Both the position numbers and the translations under genes were made by a program. From contig NZ_MVIV01000003.1 of NCBI RefSeq assembly GCF_002072175.1, positions 1 to 64,000 of the forward strand: 64,000 nt of DNA. Reading direction: 5' to 3'. The notes below the pieces were generated by a model. That model was not told where the DNA came from. It saw nothing but the letters and a program-made list of their open reading frames with translations, and made no database searches. Below, one piece after another: positions 1 to 8,015 of this stretch (the stretch's first letter is position 1; every line of letters begins with the position of its first letter). This DNA is from Actinomyces gaoshouyii. Lineage in GTDB: Bacteria > Actinomycetota > Actinomycetes > Actinomycetales > Actinomycetaceae.

Positions 1-7
1 CCCACTT

Positions 8-87
8 ATCACCGAGACCGGTCGAAAATAGGAGCGAGACCGGCCCGCGGGCCGGTCTCGCTCCTATTTTCGACCGGTCTCGGTGAT
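8..87. repeat. 80-bp perfect palindrome, probable bidirectional terminator
   Basis: The two arms are exact reverse complements around a CCCGCGGG centre at 44-51. Each arm carries GACCGGTCGAAAATAGGAGC followed by GAGACCGG, so CCGGTCTCG occurs twice per arm. It lies just past the stop codon of the minus-strand gene at 104-880. The same arm recurs at 19062-19131 as a full palindrome and near 26345 and 27349 as half copies. Its position suggests transcription termination; the dispersed copies suggest a repeat family. Confidence 0.8.
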
Positions 88-103
88 GGGGAGGGGCGAG
101 GCG

Positions 104-880
104 TCAGAGGGCGCGCATGTCCCGGTACCACTTGGGCAGGGCGAGGGCGAGGTAGCCGGCCGATCCCAGGAGCATGAGCGCGTAGAGCACGAGGAAGGGC
201 ACCGGCGCCCAGCGCAGCGCGAGCACGATGCACAGCAGCCCGTAGTCCGTGGGCGCGGACAGGATCGACTTGAGAATCCCCGCGCGCCCCTCGTCCCTGG
301 CCAGCGGGGTCCCACCGTTGTAGCGCAGCTGGTAGGTGAGGATGTAGGTGAAGAAGTGGATGTTCTGAACGGCGCTGTAGGCCAGCGGGAGCAGCAGCAG
401 GGCCGGGCGCGAGCCGACGACGTCGGCGAAGCGGAACAGTGAGATCGCAATGGCCAGGTGGAGGCTGGAGAGCTTGATCGCGTCGGCGACGTGGTCGAGC
501 CACTCCCCCGCCTTCGAGCCGCCGTGGCGCAGTCTGGCGAGCTGGCCGTCCGCGGAGTCGAGCGCGTAGCCGAGCACGAGCAGGCCCGCCGTCACGAGCG
601 CGGCCCATACGGTCAGCGGCAGGGCGGCGATGAGGATGATGCCGGTCATCGTGCAGGCCGCGGACAGAACGGTCACCTGGTCCGGGGTGGCGCCCAGGCG
701 GTGCGCGACGGCGGCCAGCACCCGTCCCAGCGGGCGGTTGACGAGGCGCGAGTACAGGGGAGCGCCTGCCTTGGCCTTCTGCGCGGTCGACAGCGCTCGG
801 ATCGACTCACCGATGCTGGGGCGCGCACCACCGGCGGGATCGCCGGGGCGGCCGGGGCTGACTGGCTTCGAGGGGTTCAT
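104..880 (-). CDS. CDP-alcohol phosphatidyltransferase family membrane protein
   Basis: A 258-residue integral membrane enzyme. It carries the full family signature D-x2-DG-x2-AR-x8-G-x3-D-x3-D: D108, D111-G112, A115-R116, G125, D129 and D133. The family moves a phospho-alcohol head group from or to CDP-linked donors at the membrane, using two metal ions bound by these Asp residues. Several hydrophobic segments flank the motif. The ATG at 880 has GGAG about 6 nt upstream. It follows the flippase gene by 27 bp on the same strand, so the two are probably cotranscribed. With the cytidylyltransferase at 4318 nearby, a role in a CDP-alcohol-dependent lipid or glycan step is inferred; the substrate cannot be read from sequence. 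Confidence 0.88.
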   Translation of the reverse strand: MNPSKPVSPGRPGDPAGGARPSIGESIRALSTAQKAKAGAPLYSRLVNRPLGRVLAAVAHRLGATPDQVTVLSAACTMTGIILIAALPLTVWAALVTAGLLVLGYALDSADGQLARLRHGGSKAGEWLDHVADAIKLSSLHLAIAISLFRFADVVGSRPALLLLPLAYSAVQNIHFFTYILTYQLRYNGGTPLARDEGRAGILKSILSAPTDYGLLCIVLALRWAPVPFLVLYALMLLGSAGYLALALPKWYRDMRAL

Positions 881-907
881 GAGGTCTCCAACTATGCGGG
901 TAGGGGA

Positions 908-2284
908 TCAGGCAGGGGTGGGCTGGGCATCATCGGCGGGCGTCCCGGCCTCCTCACCGGCCTGGCGACGGCGGCGCGCCAGGTCCCGGCGCACCCACCA
1001 CAGGTAGGGAATGGACTGGCAGATGACCACGGAGATAACGGAGCCGAGGACGGGTCCGGCCGGACCGAAGGGCGCGATGAGCGCCCAGGACAGGGCGAAG
1101 TTGACCGGGACGAGCACGAGGACCGGGACCACCTGGAAGCGCAGCCCGCGCGGGTCCGTCATGTACATGCCCAGCGGGTACTTGGCGGCCTCGACGATGA
1201 CCGACGCGGCGAAGGACACGATGAGCAGCGTCGGCAGGCGGATGGTGCCGTCGGACAGGATGCCCGCGGCCCAGGGGGCGAGCAGCGCCATGGCGAGGGC
1301 CATCACCCCCGCGGCGCCGGCGAAGACCCCCGCGGGCTTGAGGGGGCTGGCGATCCGCCCGGCCGAGCGGGCCCGCGCGAACACCGGCCACATGGCCACG
1401 CCGGCGGCGACGACGGTCTGCGTGAGCAGGTTGAACAGCGTGCTGGCGAGGTTGTACTGCGCGAGCGCGTCGGAGGCGCCCAGGTGGCTGAGGAGGATGC
1501 GGTCGGTTTGGAAGGCGATGGGCAGGACGAGTGATTGCAGGAGCTGGGGACCGGCGGTGTTGATGACCTTGACGCCGGGGACCTCGCGCAGCCGGGGAAC
1601 GTCGCGCGCGGCCTCGCGCAGGAGGGGGCCGGTGGCCCGCCAGGCCACGATGATGCAGATGACCGAGACCAGCGTGTTGGCCAGGTAGGAGTAGATGGAT
1701 ACGGCGTTGCCCGAGTCCATGCGGGTGACGATCGCCAGCAGCAGGAGGGTGGTCATCGCCGGGGAGACGACACCGGAGCTGATCACCTGGGTGGCCGATC
1801 GGCCGAGCCCGACGACGATGCGCTGCCCCACGCTCAACGGCAGGGCGAGGGAGTAGATGAGGAGGCAGATGGTGGCAGTGGCACCGCCGCCATCCATGAG
1901 GCGGGCGCCGAGCAGGGTGGGCCAGGCGCCCAGGAGCTGGATGACGATGCCCGCGGTGCAGATGACCACCGTGGAGGCGAGCAGGACGCGCATGGCGGTG
2001 GTCAGGGTACGGCGCAACGTGGAGTCGTGAGCAGGATCGGTGGAGCCGGCGACGACGTTGAGGATGACCGCTCCGATGCCCAGGTCGGTGAAGGGCATGA
2101 GGGTGGGGAAGGTGGCCAGCAGGCCGTACTGGGCGTAGGCGTCGGCGCCGAAGTGGCTGAGGATGAGCCGGGTATTGATGAGGCCGAAGACGCCTGCGAC
2201 GACCATGACGACCATCTTCGCGCCGGCCGTCCGGCCGACCGAGGCCCATGGCCCGGGTCTCCGGGGGGCGGGCTGGGTGGGCAT
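908..2284 (-). CDS. Polysaccharide flippase (Wzx/MATE-like membrane protein)
   Basis: About 458 residues with roughly 12-14 hydrophobic segments. It opens with the pattern of oligosaccharide flippases: a basic stretch, a first helix, and 'INTRLILSHFGADAYAQYGL', followed by 'DLGIGAVILNVVAG'. The family moves lipid-linked glycans across the cytoplasmic membrane. An ATG 12 codons upstream is possible, but the ATG at 2284 has GAGG 7-8 nt before it and gives the usual N-terminus. It is transcribed before the CDP-alcohol phosphatidyltransferase gene and divergently from the WbaP-like gene at 2861, which fits one glycan-assembly locus. A C-terminal basic tail follows the last helix. The exact cargo is unknown. 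Confidence 0.82.
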   Translation of the reverse strand: MPTQPAPRRPGPWASVGRTAGAKMVVMVVAGVFGLINTRLILSHFGADAYAQYGLLATFPTLMPFTDLGIGAVILNVVAGSTDPAHDSTLRRTLTTAMRVLLASTVVICTAGIVIQLLGAWPTLLGARLMDGGGATATICLLIYSLALPLSVGQRIVVGLGRSATQVISSGVVSPAMTTLLLLAIVTRMDSGNAVSIYSYLANTLVSVICIIVAWRATGPLLREAARDVPRLREVPGVKVINTAGPQLLQSLVLPIAFQTDRILLSHLGASDALAQYNLASTLFNLLTQTVVAAGVAMWPVFARARSAGRIASPLKPAGVFAGAAGVMALAMALLAPWAAGILSDGTIRLPTLLIVSFAASVIVEAAKYPLGMYMTDPRGLRFQVVPVLVLVPVNFALSWALIAPFGPAGPVLGSVISVVICQSIPYLWWVRRDLARRRRQAGEEAGTPADDAQPTPA

Positions 2285-2860
2285 AGCGGTACCTCGTTCA
2301 ACAGGGCAGCAACAGGGCAAGGACCAGCGTCGGGGACGCCGCGGGAACGGCCAGACTCTAGCAGCCGGCCCTCCCGGCGCCCCGGCGGCCCCGGGCTTTT
2401 GGCGCTATTCCGTGACCGATGGCGGCCCCTCGCAGGTCCCGGGCGGCATTGCCCGCGACGGCGGCACATCTCACACTGGGAGCGCCCAGCCGCGAAGCCA
2501 CAGGCCAGAGGTCTGGACCTTCCGGAGTTCAACGCTCAAGACGCCTTCGAGGTAAGACGATCGACGCAGGCCAAGCCCCACTTGCCCAGAACCGCGCACC
2601 GTCTCGCGCCGCCGATGGCGCACAGGTGCCGTACAACATTGCCCAAGCCGCACGCCTGGGGGATACAATCTGCTCAGAAGATCTGACATACGACTACTAA
2701 CGACGATTCCGATCCGCCGTTCCCTCGAAAGGTCTGACCTTCAGGCTCCCAGCGGGTCGCTCCCTGTGGCCCCGGTCTTTAGCACCTAGTCTGACCTGGA
2801 CACTTTCTCCTTCCGGATCCCTTCCCCGAACATCCCTCGCATACTTCAACAGGAGCCCTG
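2285..2860. other. Divergent intergenic region without a convincing gene
   Basis: 576 bp between divergent glycan genes, less GC-rich than its surroundings. Short ORFs here lack a ribosome-binding site and family resemblance. It holds a promoter candidate at 2639-2669. Two direct copies of GTCTGACCT lie at 2732-2740 and 2789-2797, with a related TCTGAC at 2682-2687, and a small inverted repeat AAGGT-CTG-ACCTT sits at 2729-2741. These may be regulator sites. Confidence 0.6.
2639..2669 (+). promoter_or_regulatory. Candidate promoter for the WbaP-like gene
   Basis: TTGCCC at 2639-2644 and TACAAT at 2664-2669 are separated by 19 bp, slightly longer than the ideal 17-18. This would give an untranslated leader of about 185 nt containing the repeated GTCTGACCT elements. 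Confidence 0.45.
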
Positions 2861-4318
2861 ATGTACCTGAATGATGTTGCGGCCACTATCAGGCCGGAGA
2901 CCGGCCTGCCCCTGGCACGCCTGCCCCTCGCAGAGCCCGCGCGTGGCCGTCTTGCATGGTCCTCCATGCGCCGCGACCTCCTGGCCTGGATCGTGCTCAG
3001 CGACCTCGTCGCGATCGCCATCCCCGCCTGGATCGCCCTCCCCTTCGGCGGCGCGGGCGCCACCCTCGCCGCCACGACCGTGGGCATGCTGATCATCGTC
3101 GGAACCTGGGCCCTGGGCGGCCTGGGCGCCGCTGCCGTCGATCACGGCTCCATCCCCCTGCCCGCGCTCCTCGGCCTGCACGTACTGGCCCTGCCGGTCA
3201 GCCTCCTGGCCAACCGCGCCCTGGGCTCCTCCCTCAGTCCGATCGCCGTGGCCTGCCTGCTGGCCGCCCAGTTCCTCCTCATCCTGATGGGCAGGACGGT
3301 CGAATCCAGTCACCTGCGCCGCCGCCGCATGGACGGCCACGCCCTGCGCCGCACCCTCATCGTCATGGGCCCCGGTGCCGAGCCGATGCTCCACGAGATG
3401 CGCCGCCACCCCGCCGACGGCTTCCTCGTCATCGGTTACCTCTCCTCCGGCACCACCGGGCGCCTGGGCAATGCGATGCCCGTGCCCGACGCGGAGGGCC
3501 TGGCGCAGATGGTCAGCGAGGAGATGATCGACGTCGTCATGACCCTCGGCGCGGTCGCCCCCGACGACCTGCGCTCCCTCATGCGCGGGCTCGAGGGCAC
3601 CCACGTCCGCCTCATCGTCGCCCCCGGCCTGCAGGACGTCGAGCCCGGGCGCCTGACGGGTCTGCCGGTGACGCACGGATGGACGGCGCTCATCGCCGTC
3701 AGGACCCGCCGCACCCGCGAGGCCGGCAAGAAGGTCGTCGACCGTCTCGTCGGCCTGATGCTCCTGCTGGCCGCCTCGCCGATCATCGGGATCGCGGCCC
3801 TGGCCGTGCGCCTGGAGTCCCCCGGCAACCCCTTCTACTGCCAAACTCGCGTGGGGCTCAATGGCACGCACTTCACGATGTGGAAGCTGCGTTCCATGTA
3901 CGCCGACGCCGATGCCCGCAGGGCGGCGCTGATCGCTCGCGGCGGCGACTCGGGCAACCAGGTCCTGTTCAAGGACTCCCGCGACCCCCGGATCACCCGC
4001 GTGGGCCGGATCCTGCGCCGCACCTCCCTGGACGAGCTCCCCCAGCTCATCAACGTCGTGCGCGGCGAGATGAGCCTGGTGGGCCCCCGCCCGGCCCTGC
4101 CCAGCGAGGTCGCCCAGTACGACGACGAGGCGCGCCGCCGCCTCCTCGTGCGCCCCGGCATGACCGGCCTGTGGCAGGTCTCGGGCCGATCGGACCTGTC
4201 CTGGAACTCCACTGTGGCCCTCGACCGCCACTACGTGGAGAACCGCGGCGCGCTGATCGACGCCAAGATCCTGGCCGCCACGGCGCGCGCCGTCACCGGT
4301 GGGAAGGGGGCCTACTGA
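2861..4318 (+). CDS. WbaP-type undecaprenyl-phosphate sugar phosphotransferase
   Basis: 485 residues. The N-terminal half has four or five hydrophobic segments (about residues 45-140), a central Rossmann-like region follows, and the C-terminal ~200 residues form the bacterial sugar transferase domain. Signature blocks are visible: '[19 protein letters not shown]', 'MWKLRSM', '[20 protein letters not shown]', '[10 protein letters not shown]' and '[12 protein letters not shown]'. Enzymes of this family start glycan synthesis by putting a hexose-1-phosphate on undecaprenyl phosphate at the inner face of the membrane. AGGAG precedes the ATG. The stop codon overlaps the next start by 1 nt (TGATG), so it is translationally coupled to the cytidylyltransferase. 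A second enzyme of the same family is at 53939-55408. Confidence 0.93.
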   Translation: MYLNDVAATIRPETGLPLARLPLAEPARGRLAWSSMRRDLLAWIVLSDLVAIAIPAWIALPFGGAGATLAATTVGMLIIVGTWALGGLGAAAVDHGSIPLPALLGLHVLALPVSLLANRALGSSLSPIAVACLLAAQFLLILMGRTVESSHLRRRRMDGHALRRTLIVMGPGAEPMLHEMRRHPADGFLVIGYLSSGTTGRLGNAMPVPDAEGLAQMVSEEMIDVVMTLGAVAPDDLRSLMRGLEGTHVRLIVAPGLQDVEPGRLTGLPVTHGWTALIAVRTRRTREAGKKVVDRLVGLMLLLAASPIIGIAALAVRLESPGNPFYCQTRVGLNGTHFTMWKLRSMYADADARRAALIARGGDSGNQVLFKDSRDPRITRVGRILRRTSLDELPQLINVVRGEMSLVGPRPALPSEVAQYDDEARRRLLVRPGMTGLWQVSGRSDLSWNSTVALDRHYVENRGALIDAKILAATARAVTGGKGAY

Positions 4319-4767
4319 TGATCGTCGGCTACGTCCCCGGTGGCTTCGACATGCTTCACGTCGGTCATCTCAATATCCTCACAACCGCGGCGGCTCACTG
4401 CGACCGCCTCATCGCCGGAGTCGCCACGGACGCCTCCCTGGAGCGGATGAAAGGCCGAGGTCCGATCGTGCCCCAGCACGAACGGATGGCCCTCGTCCAG
4501 GCCCTGCGGATGGTCGATCATGTCATCCTCGATCACGATCAGGACAAGCGCCTGGCCTGGCGAACCGCGCCATTCGATGTACTCTTCAAGGGAACGGACT
4601 GGCGCGGTACCGACAAAGGCCGGCTGCTCGAGGAGCAGATGGCAGAGGTCGGCGCCCGCGTCGTCTACCTGCCGTACACGCCGACGACCTCGTCGACGAT
4701 GCTGCGCAGGGCCCTCCTCCAGGAGGTCGCGTCGCCCGAGTCCGAGGCGGTGGCGGCCACTGCGTGA
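4318..4767 (+). CDS. TagD/GCT-like cytidylyltransferase family protein
   Basis: 149 residues, a single HxGH-type nucleotidyltransferase domain. H14-V-G-H17 follows 'GYVPGGFD', and the C-terminal block 'TPTTSSTMLR' stands where the RTxGISTT signature usually sits. Such enzymes couple CTP to an alcohol phosphate (glycerol-3-phosphate in TagD) and give a CDP-alcohol. Length is close to the usual ~130-150 residues. The start overlaps the stop of the WbaP-like gene by 1 nt. The substitutions in the C-terminal signature leave the substrate open; an ADP-heptose or FAD-synthetase-like activity is an alternative. The CDP-alcohol phosphatidyltransferase at 104-880 would be a natural consumer of its product, which is inference from proximity. 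Confidence 0.85.
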   Translation: MIVGYVPGGFDMLHVGHLNILTTAAAHCDRLIAGVATDASLERMKGRGPIVPQHERMALVQALRMVDHVILDHDQDKRLAWRTAPFDVLFKGTDWRGTDKGRLLEEQMAEVGARVVYLPYTPTTSSTMLRRALLQEVASPESEAVAATA

Positions 4768-4807
4768 GGGGCGGTACCAAGATCACCAACGCGAAGGGAA
4801 AGCGCGC

Positions 4808-6430
4808 GTGACCGCCACCACCACTCAGGCGCCGAAGCAGAACCAGCGGCGGGCGCTCCCCGGCCCCGCGCTCCCGGCATCCCCGAAGGCCCGCCTCCTC
4901 GCCGTCGTCATCGACATCCTCCTGGGCGTCGCGATCGGCGCCATCATCACGCTGCTCGTCAAGGAGCCCCTGGGCCTGCCGATCACCGCGGGGGTCACCG
5001 CAGCGGGGCTCGTCCTCGCCCGATTCGCCCTCGTCGCGGCCACCGGCTGGACGCCCGGTGGCCGGATCGTCGGGGTGAGGATGGTCGACGCCTCCAATGA
5101 CGGCCCCTCCTTCGTAGGCACTTTCGTCCACGCCGACCTCATCCTCGTCACCGCGCTCTTCACCGCCGGCATCGGCGGACTATTCATGCTGCGCAGCGCG
5201 GCAAAGGATCCCGAGGGGATGAGCTGGCACGACCGCCTGAGCCGGATGCGGCTCATCGCGACGAAGCCCTCCAGCGCGATCGCCCCGCCGCACGGAGCGG
5301 ATGAGCCGTCCCCCGCCCCCAGCGACCCGCCCCCTTCCTCACCCGCGCCCCTGCCCGATGAGCCGACGGCGATGATGACGCCCTCGGCCGTGCCCTCCGA
5401 CGAGCGCCTAATGGGTGGCACCACCGGCTCCCGCGATTGCGAGCCCGAGCCGACGACGCCCTCGGCGGCGCCCTCCTCGGCATCGTCGGCCCCCGCGGCC
5501 AGTTCCTCCGCCACCGCTGGTGCGGGTGCCGATCGCGCTCCTCGCACGCGCCGTCCGAGGCGACGCTCCTCCTCGCGCGCGCAGGAGCCCGGCGCCGTGG
5601 CGATCCTGGGCTCCATCCCCTGGTCAGAGGAGGCACCCGAGCTCGACAGCCCCACGCTCGACGGCAGTGGGTTGGACGCCCTGAACGCCCGCCTCGTCGT
5701 CGGCTCGGTGGATCTCGCCCCCGACGGCGGCGCCTCCGGGCCCGTCATCGACGCTGAGACCCCCGAGGCGGACTCTGCGCCCTCGCAGGCATCGGCCATC
5801 AGCACCGCGAGCGCGCCCGCCATCAGCGCCTCCAGCGCGAGCACGACAAGCGCCGTGAGCACGGGGAGCACGGGGAGCACGGGGAGCACGGACATCCTCA
5901 CCAGCGCCGCCTCCGTGCCCAGCGCGGTGAGCGCCACGAGCGCGCCGATAGCGCCGCGCGTCGAGGAGGAGCACGGGGCGCCTCCCCCGACGGAGCCCGT
6001 CGATCTGCGCAACGTGGACCTGGGGGCGCACTCCGACGGCGAGGATTCCCTGGACTCCACCATCCAGTCCATCCGCACGCCCTCCTCGATCGAGGACACC
6101 GGCGCCACCGCCGTCCTCGTCCCCGAGCGGGACGGCGGGGAGATCGCTCTGGCCGGCGTCGTCGTCCTGGGCCGCGACCCGGTGGCCTCCCCGGAGCACC
6201 CCGAGGCGAGCCTCCTCGTGCTGCGCGGGACCTCGCTGTCCATCTCCAAGACCCACGCCCTGCTCATCCCGGTGGTCGACGGTCTATGGGTGACCGACCT
6301 GCACTCCACCAACGGCACCACTATCGTCCACGGGGGCTCCTCGCGCCGCGCGGTCCCGGGGATCCCGGAACCCGTGTTTCCCGGCGATCGCGTTCTCTTC
6401 GGCAAGGTGGGGTACCGTGTCAAGGACTAG
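4808..6430 (+). CDS. RDD membrane domain protein with C-terminal FHA domain
   Basis: 540 residues starting at a GTG that has AAGGGAAA upstream; longer frames to the left overlap the cytidylyltransferase. Residues ~25-150 form an RDD-type membrane domain with three hydrophobic segments. Residues ~155-420 are low-complexity Ser/Ala/Pro-rich linker. The last ~105 residues are an FHA domain with 'VVLGRDP', 'SISKTHALLI' and 'DLHSTNGT', which bind phosphothreonine. A tandem 9-bp repeat at 5857-5892 encodes an STG run in the linker. The FHA block closely matches that of the protein at 17638-19032. It probably reads phosphorylation by the kinase at 19160-20569; this pairing is inferred. Confidence 0.88.
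   Translation: MTATTTQAPKQNQRRALPGPALPASPKARLLAVVIDILLGVAIGAIITLLVKEPLGLPITAGVTAAGLVLARFALVAATGWTPGGRIVGVRMVDASNDGPSFVGTFVHADLILVTALFTAGIGGLFMLRSAAKDPEGMSWHDRLSRMRLIATKPSSAIAPPHGADEPSPAPSDPPPSSPAPLPDEPTAMMTPSAVPSDERLMGGTTGSRDCEPEPTTPSAAPSSASSAPAASSSATAGAGADRAPRTRRPRRRSSSRAQEPGAVAILGSIPWSEEAPELDSPTLDGSGLDALNARLVVGSVDLAPDGGASGPVIDAETPEADSAPSQASAISTASAPAISASSASTTSAVSTGSTGSTGSTDILTSAASVPSAVSATSAPIAPRVEEEHGAPPPTEPVDLRNVDLGAHSDGEDSLDSTIQSIRTPSSIEDTGATAVLVPERDGGEIALAGVVVLGRDPVASPEHPEASLLVLRGTSLSISKTHALLIPVVDGLWVTDLHSTNGTTIVHGGSSRRAVPGIPEPVFPGDRVLFGKVGYRVKD
5857..5892 (+). repeat. 9-bp tandem repeat (GAGCACGGG, four units) inside the RDD-FHA gene
   Basis: Three exact units and a fourth with one change encode a repeating STG tripeptide in the flexible linker. 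Unit length is a multiple of three, so gain or loss of units would keep the frame. Confidence 0.9.
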
Positions 6431-6560
6431 CCGGTACTAGCGCCCGGCGGCCCATGGACCGGCCATCGGCGCGCGGACGGCAGGCGCCGCCCGGGGAGGG
6501 GCGGCATGAGCGCTGGCGCGCAGAGGCGACGACGAGGAAAAACAAGAAAGCAGGACAACG

Positions 6561-7103
6561 ATGGAGATCGCCGTTCGACCCGATCCGGGCAACTGGATCG
6601 TCATCCCCACCTACCCGGCACCAGGATGGGCGCGGATCGAGGCGCGGCGACGGGCCGCGGGGGCCCTGGACCCCTCGGCCGAACCCTTCCTGCTGCAGGT
6701 CCTGGAGGGCCTCTCGCGCGCTGACCGGCTCGGCTCCGAGGCCCGCGTCGTCAGGTGCGAGGCCGGCCGCCCGGAGTTCGTCGTCGATCTGGCGATCGTC
6801 CCCGCCACTGACGACTCCTCCAAGGCCGGACGCCACAGCGCCCAAAAGGCCGTCCTGGCGTCCCTCATCCCGGACACCGAGCCCCAGCGGCTGCGCCCCG
6901 CCCCCGATATGGCCGGCTTCTGGGCCATGAGCACAGACGCCCACGCCCACCCGCAGGCGGCGATCATCCTGCGGATGGCGGGCCTGCCCACGATCCCCGC
7001 CGACCTCATCATGCGGGTGTGGGGATCGATCCCCGAGCAATTGCACCGGGCCGTCAATGAGGCGATCTCCCTGGCCGGCCACGTCGTGCCCGCCGAGGCC
7101 TGA
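6561..7103 (+). CDS. Hypothetical protein in the FHA/Fn3 locus
   Basis: 180 residues, soluble, with no signal peptide or membrane segment. I do not recognise a family. The N-terminus reads 'MEIAVRPDPGNWIVIPTYPA', then a mixed alpha/beta pattern; the C-terminal half has 'AAIILRMAGLPTIPADLIMR' followed by an amphipathic helix. AGGACA lies upstream of the ATG. Codon use is like its neighbours, and it sits alone between the RDD-FHA gene and the TetR gene on the same strand. A housekeeping or regulatory role within the locus is possible but unsupported. Confidence 0.7.
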   Translation: MEIAVRPDPGNWIVIPTYPAPGWARIEARRRAAGALDPSAEPFLLQVLEGLSRADRLGSEARVVRCEAGRPEFVVDLAIVPATDDSSKAGRHSAQKAVLASLIPDTEPQRLRPAPDMAGFWAMSTDAHAHPQAAIILRMAGLPTIPADLIMRVWGSIPEQLHRAVNEAISLAGHVVPAEA

Positions 7104-7134
7104 GGCCCGGGCCTCCTGAGGCGCGCCGATCCCC

Positions 7135-7758
7135 GTGGCCCCCAAGCGCACCCGGATGAGCGCCAGCCAACGGCGCGAGCAGCTCATCGCCGTGGCGCGC
7201 GCCCTGTTCGCGGACAGGGGCTTCGAGGGGACCAGCATCGAGGAGATCGCTCACCGGGCGAAGGTCTCCAAGCCGGTGGTCTATGAGCACTTCGGCGGCA
7301 AGGAGGGTCTTTACGCCGTCATCGTGGACCGTGAGCTGACGACGATCTCCGCCACGATCACCGAGGCCCTGCGCTCCTCGAGCAGCCCCTCGGTGATCGT
7401 CGAGCGCGCGGCGCTGGCCCTGCTGACCTACATCGAGAACTCGCCCGACGGCTTCCGCCTGCTGTCGGCGGGCAGTGATCGCGCGGCGGGGACGTACTCC
7501 ACATTTCTGTCCGATGTCGCTATCCAGGTCTCCGGCATCCTCGCCGCGCAGTTCCGCGCCCACGGGCTCGAGGCCTCCACCGCGCCGCTGTACGCCCAGA
7601 TGCTCGTCGGCATCGTCGCCATGCCGGCCCAGTGGTGGCTGGAGGATCGCTCCATGAGCAAGGAATCGGTGGCGGCCCATATGGTCAACCTCGCCTGGAA
7701 CGGCCTGCGGGGCCTCCAGCTGGATCCGGTGCTGAACCACCCGACGACGCCGGACTGA
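7135..7758 (+). CDS. TetR-family transcriptional regulator
   Basis: 207 residues from the GTG at 7135. An ATG six codons later is an alternative because neither start has a strong ribosome-binding site. The N-terminal helix-turn-helix is typical: 'LIAVARALFADRGFEGTSIE', then 'EIAHRAKVSKPVVYEHFGGK'. The C-terminal ~145 residues are a helical ligand-binding and dimer domain with no identifiable ligand. It lies directly upstream of the giant Fn3 gene. The inverted repeat at 7867-7895 between the two could be its operator, which is inference. Confidence 0.92.
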   Translation: MAPKRTRMSASQRREQLIAVARALFADRGFEGTSIEEIAHRAKVSKPVVYEHFGGKEGLYAVIVDRELTTISATITEALRSSSSPSVIVERAALALLTYIENSPDGFRLLSAGSDRAAGTYSTFLSDVAIQVSGILAAQFRAHGLEASTAPLYAQMLVGIVAMPAQWWLEDRSMSKESVAAHMVNLAWNGLRGLQLDPVLNHPTTPD

Positions 7759-7866
7759 TCCCGGCAACCGGGACGGTCCCAGCCGCGGCGCAGACGGCGT
7801 CGGGCACTGCTCGCCCCTCCCCCGCCCCGCGCTTTCGTGACGCCCCCGTCATAGAGTCTGTGGGCC

Positions 7867-7895
7867 CCGCCACCTGGAAGATCACGAGGTGGCGG
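7867..7895. promoter_or_regulatory. Inverted repeat, 9-bp arms, operator or terminator
   Basis: CCGCCACCT and AGGTGGCGG are exact reverse complements separated by 11 bp. It lies after the TetR gene and before the Fn3 gene promoter candidate. There is no T-run after it on the plus strand, which slightly favours an operator over a terminator. Confidence 0.5.
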
Positions 7896-7911
7896 CTAAC
7901 GGGTTGAGGGG

Positions 7912-7940
7912 GGACACCGGCCGGGGCGCGCCCGTAGAAT
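7912..7940 (+). promoter_or_regulatory. Candidate promoter for the Fn3 surface protein gene
   Basis: TAGAAT at 7935-7940 is a good actinobacterial -10. GGACAC at 7912-7917 is a weak -35 at 17-bp spacing. The leader to the GTG at 8016 would be about 70 nt. Confidence 0.45.
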
Positions 7941-8015
7941 GAATGGCGAATCCTGGTCGTCGGCTCGGCCCTGTACACCCGAGCGCGCGATCCCGTCCCG
8001 ATTGGAGCCATCTCC

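Noticed and set aside
2419-2700. Small plus-strand ORF in the divergent intergenic region
   Set aside because: No ribosome-binding site, lower GC at third positions and no protein-like pattern; it overlaps promoter elements.
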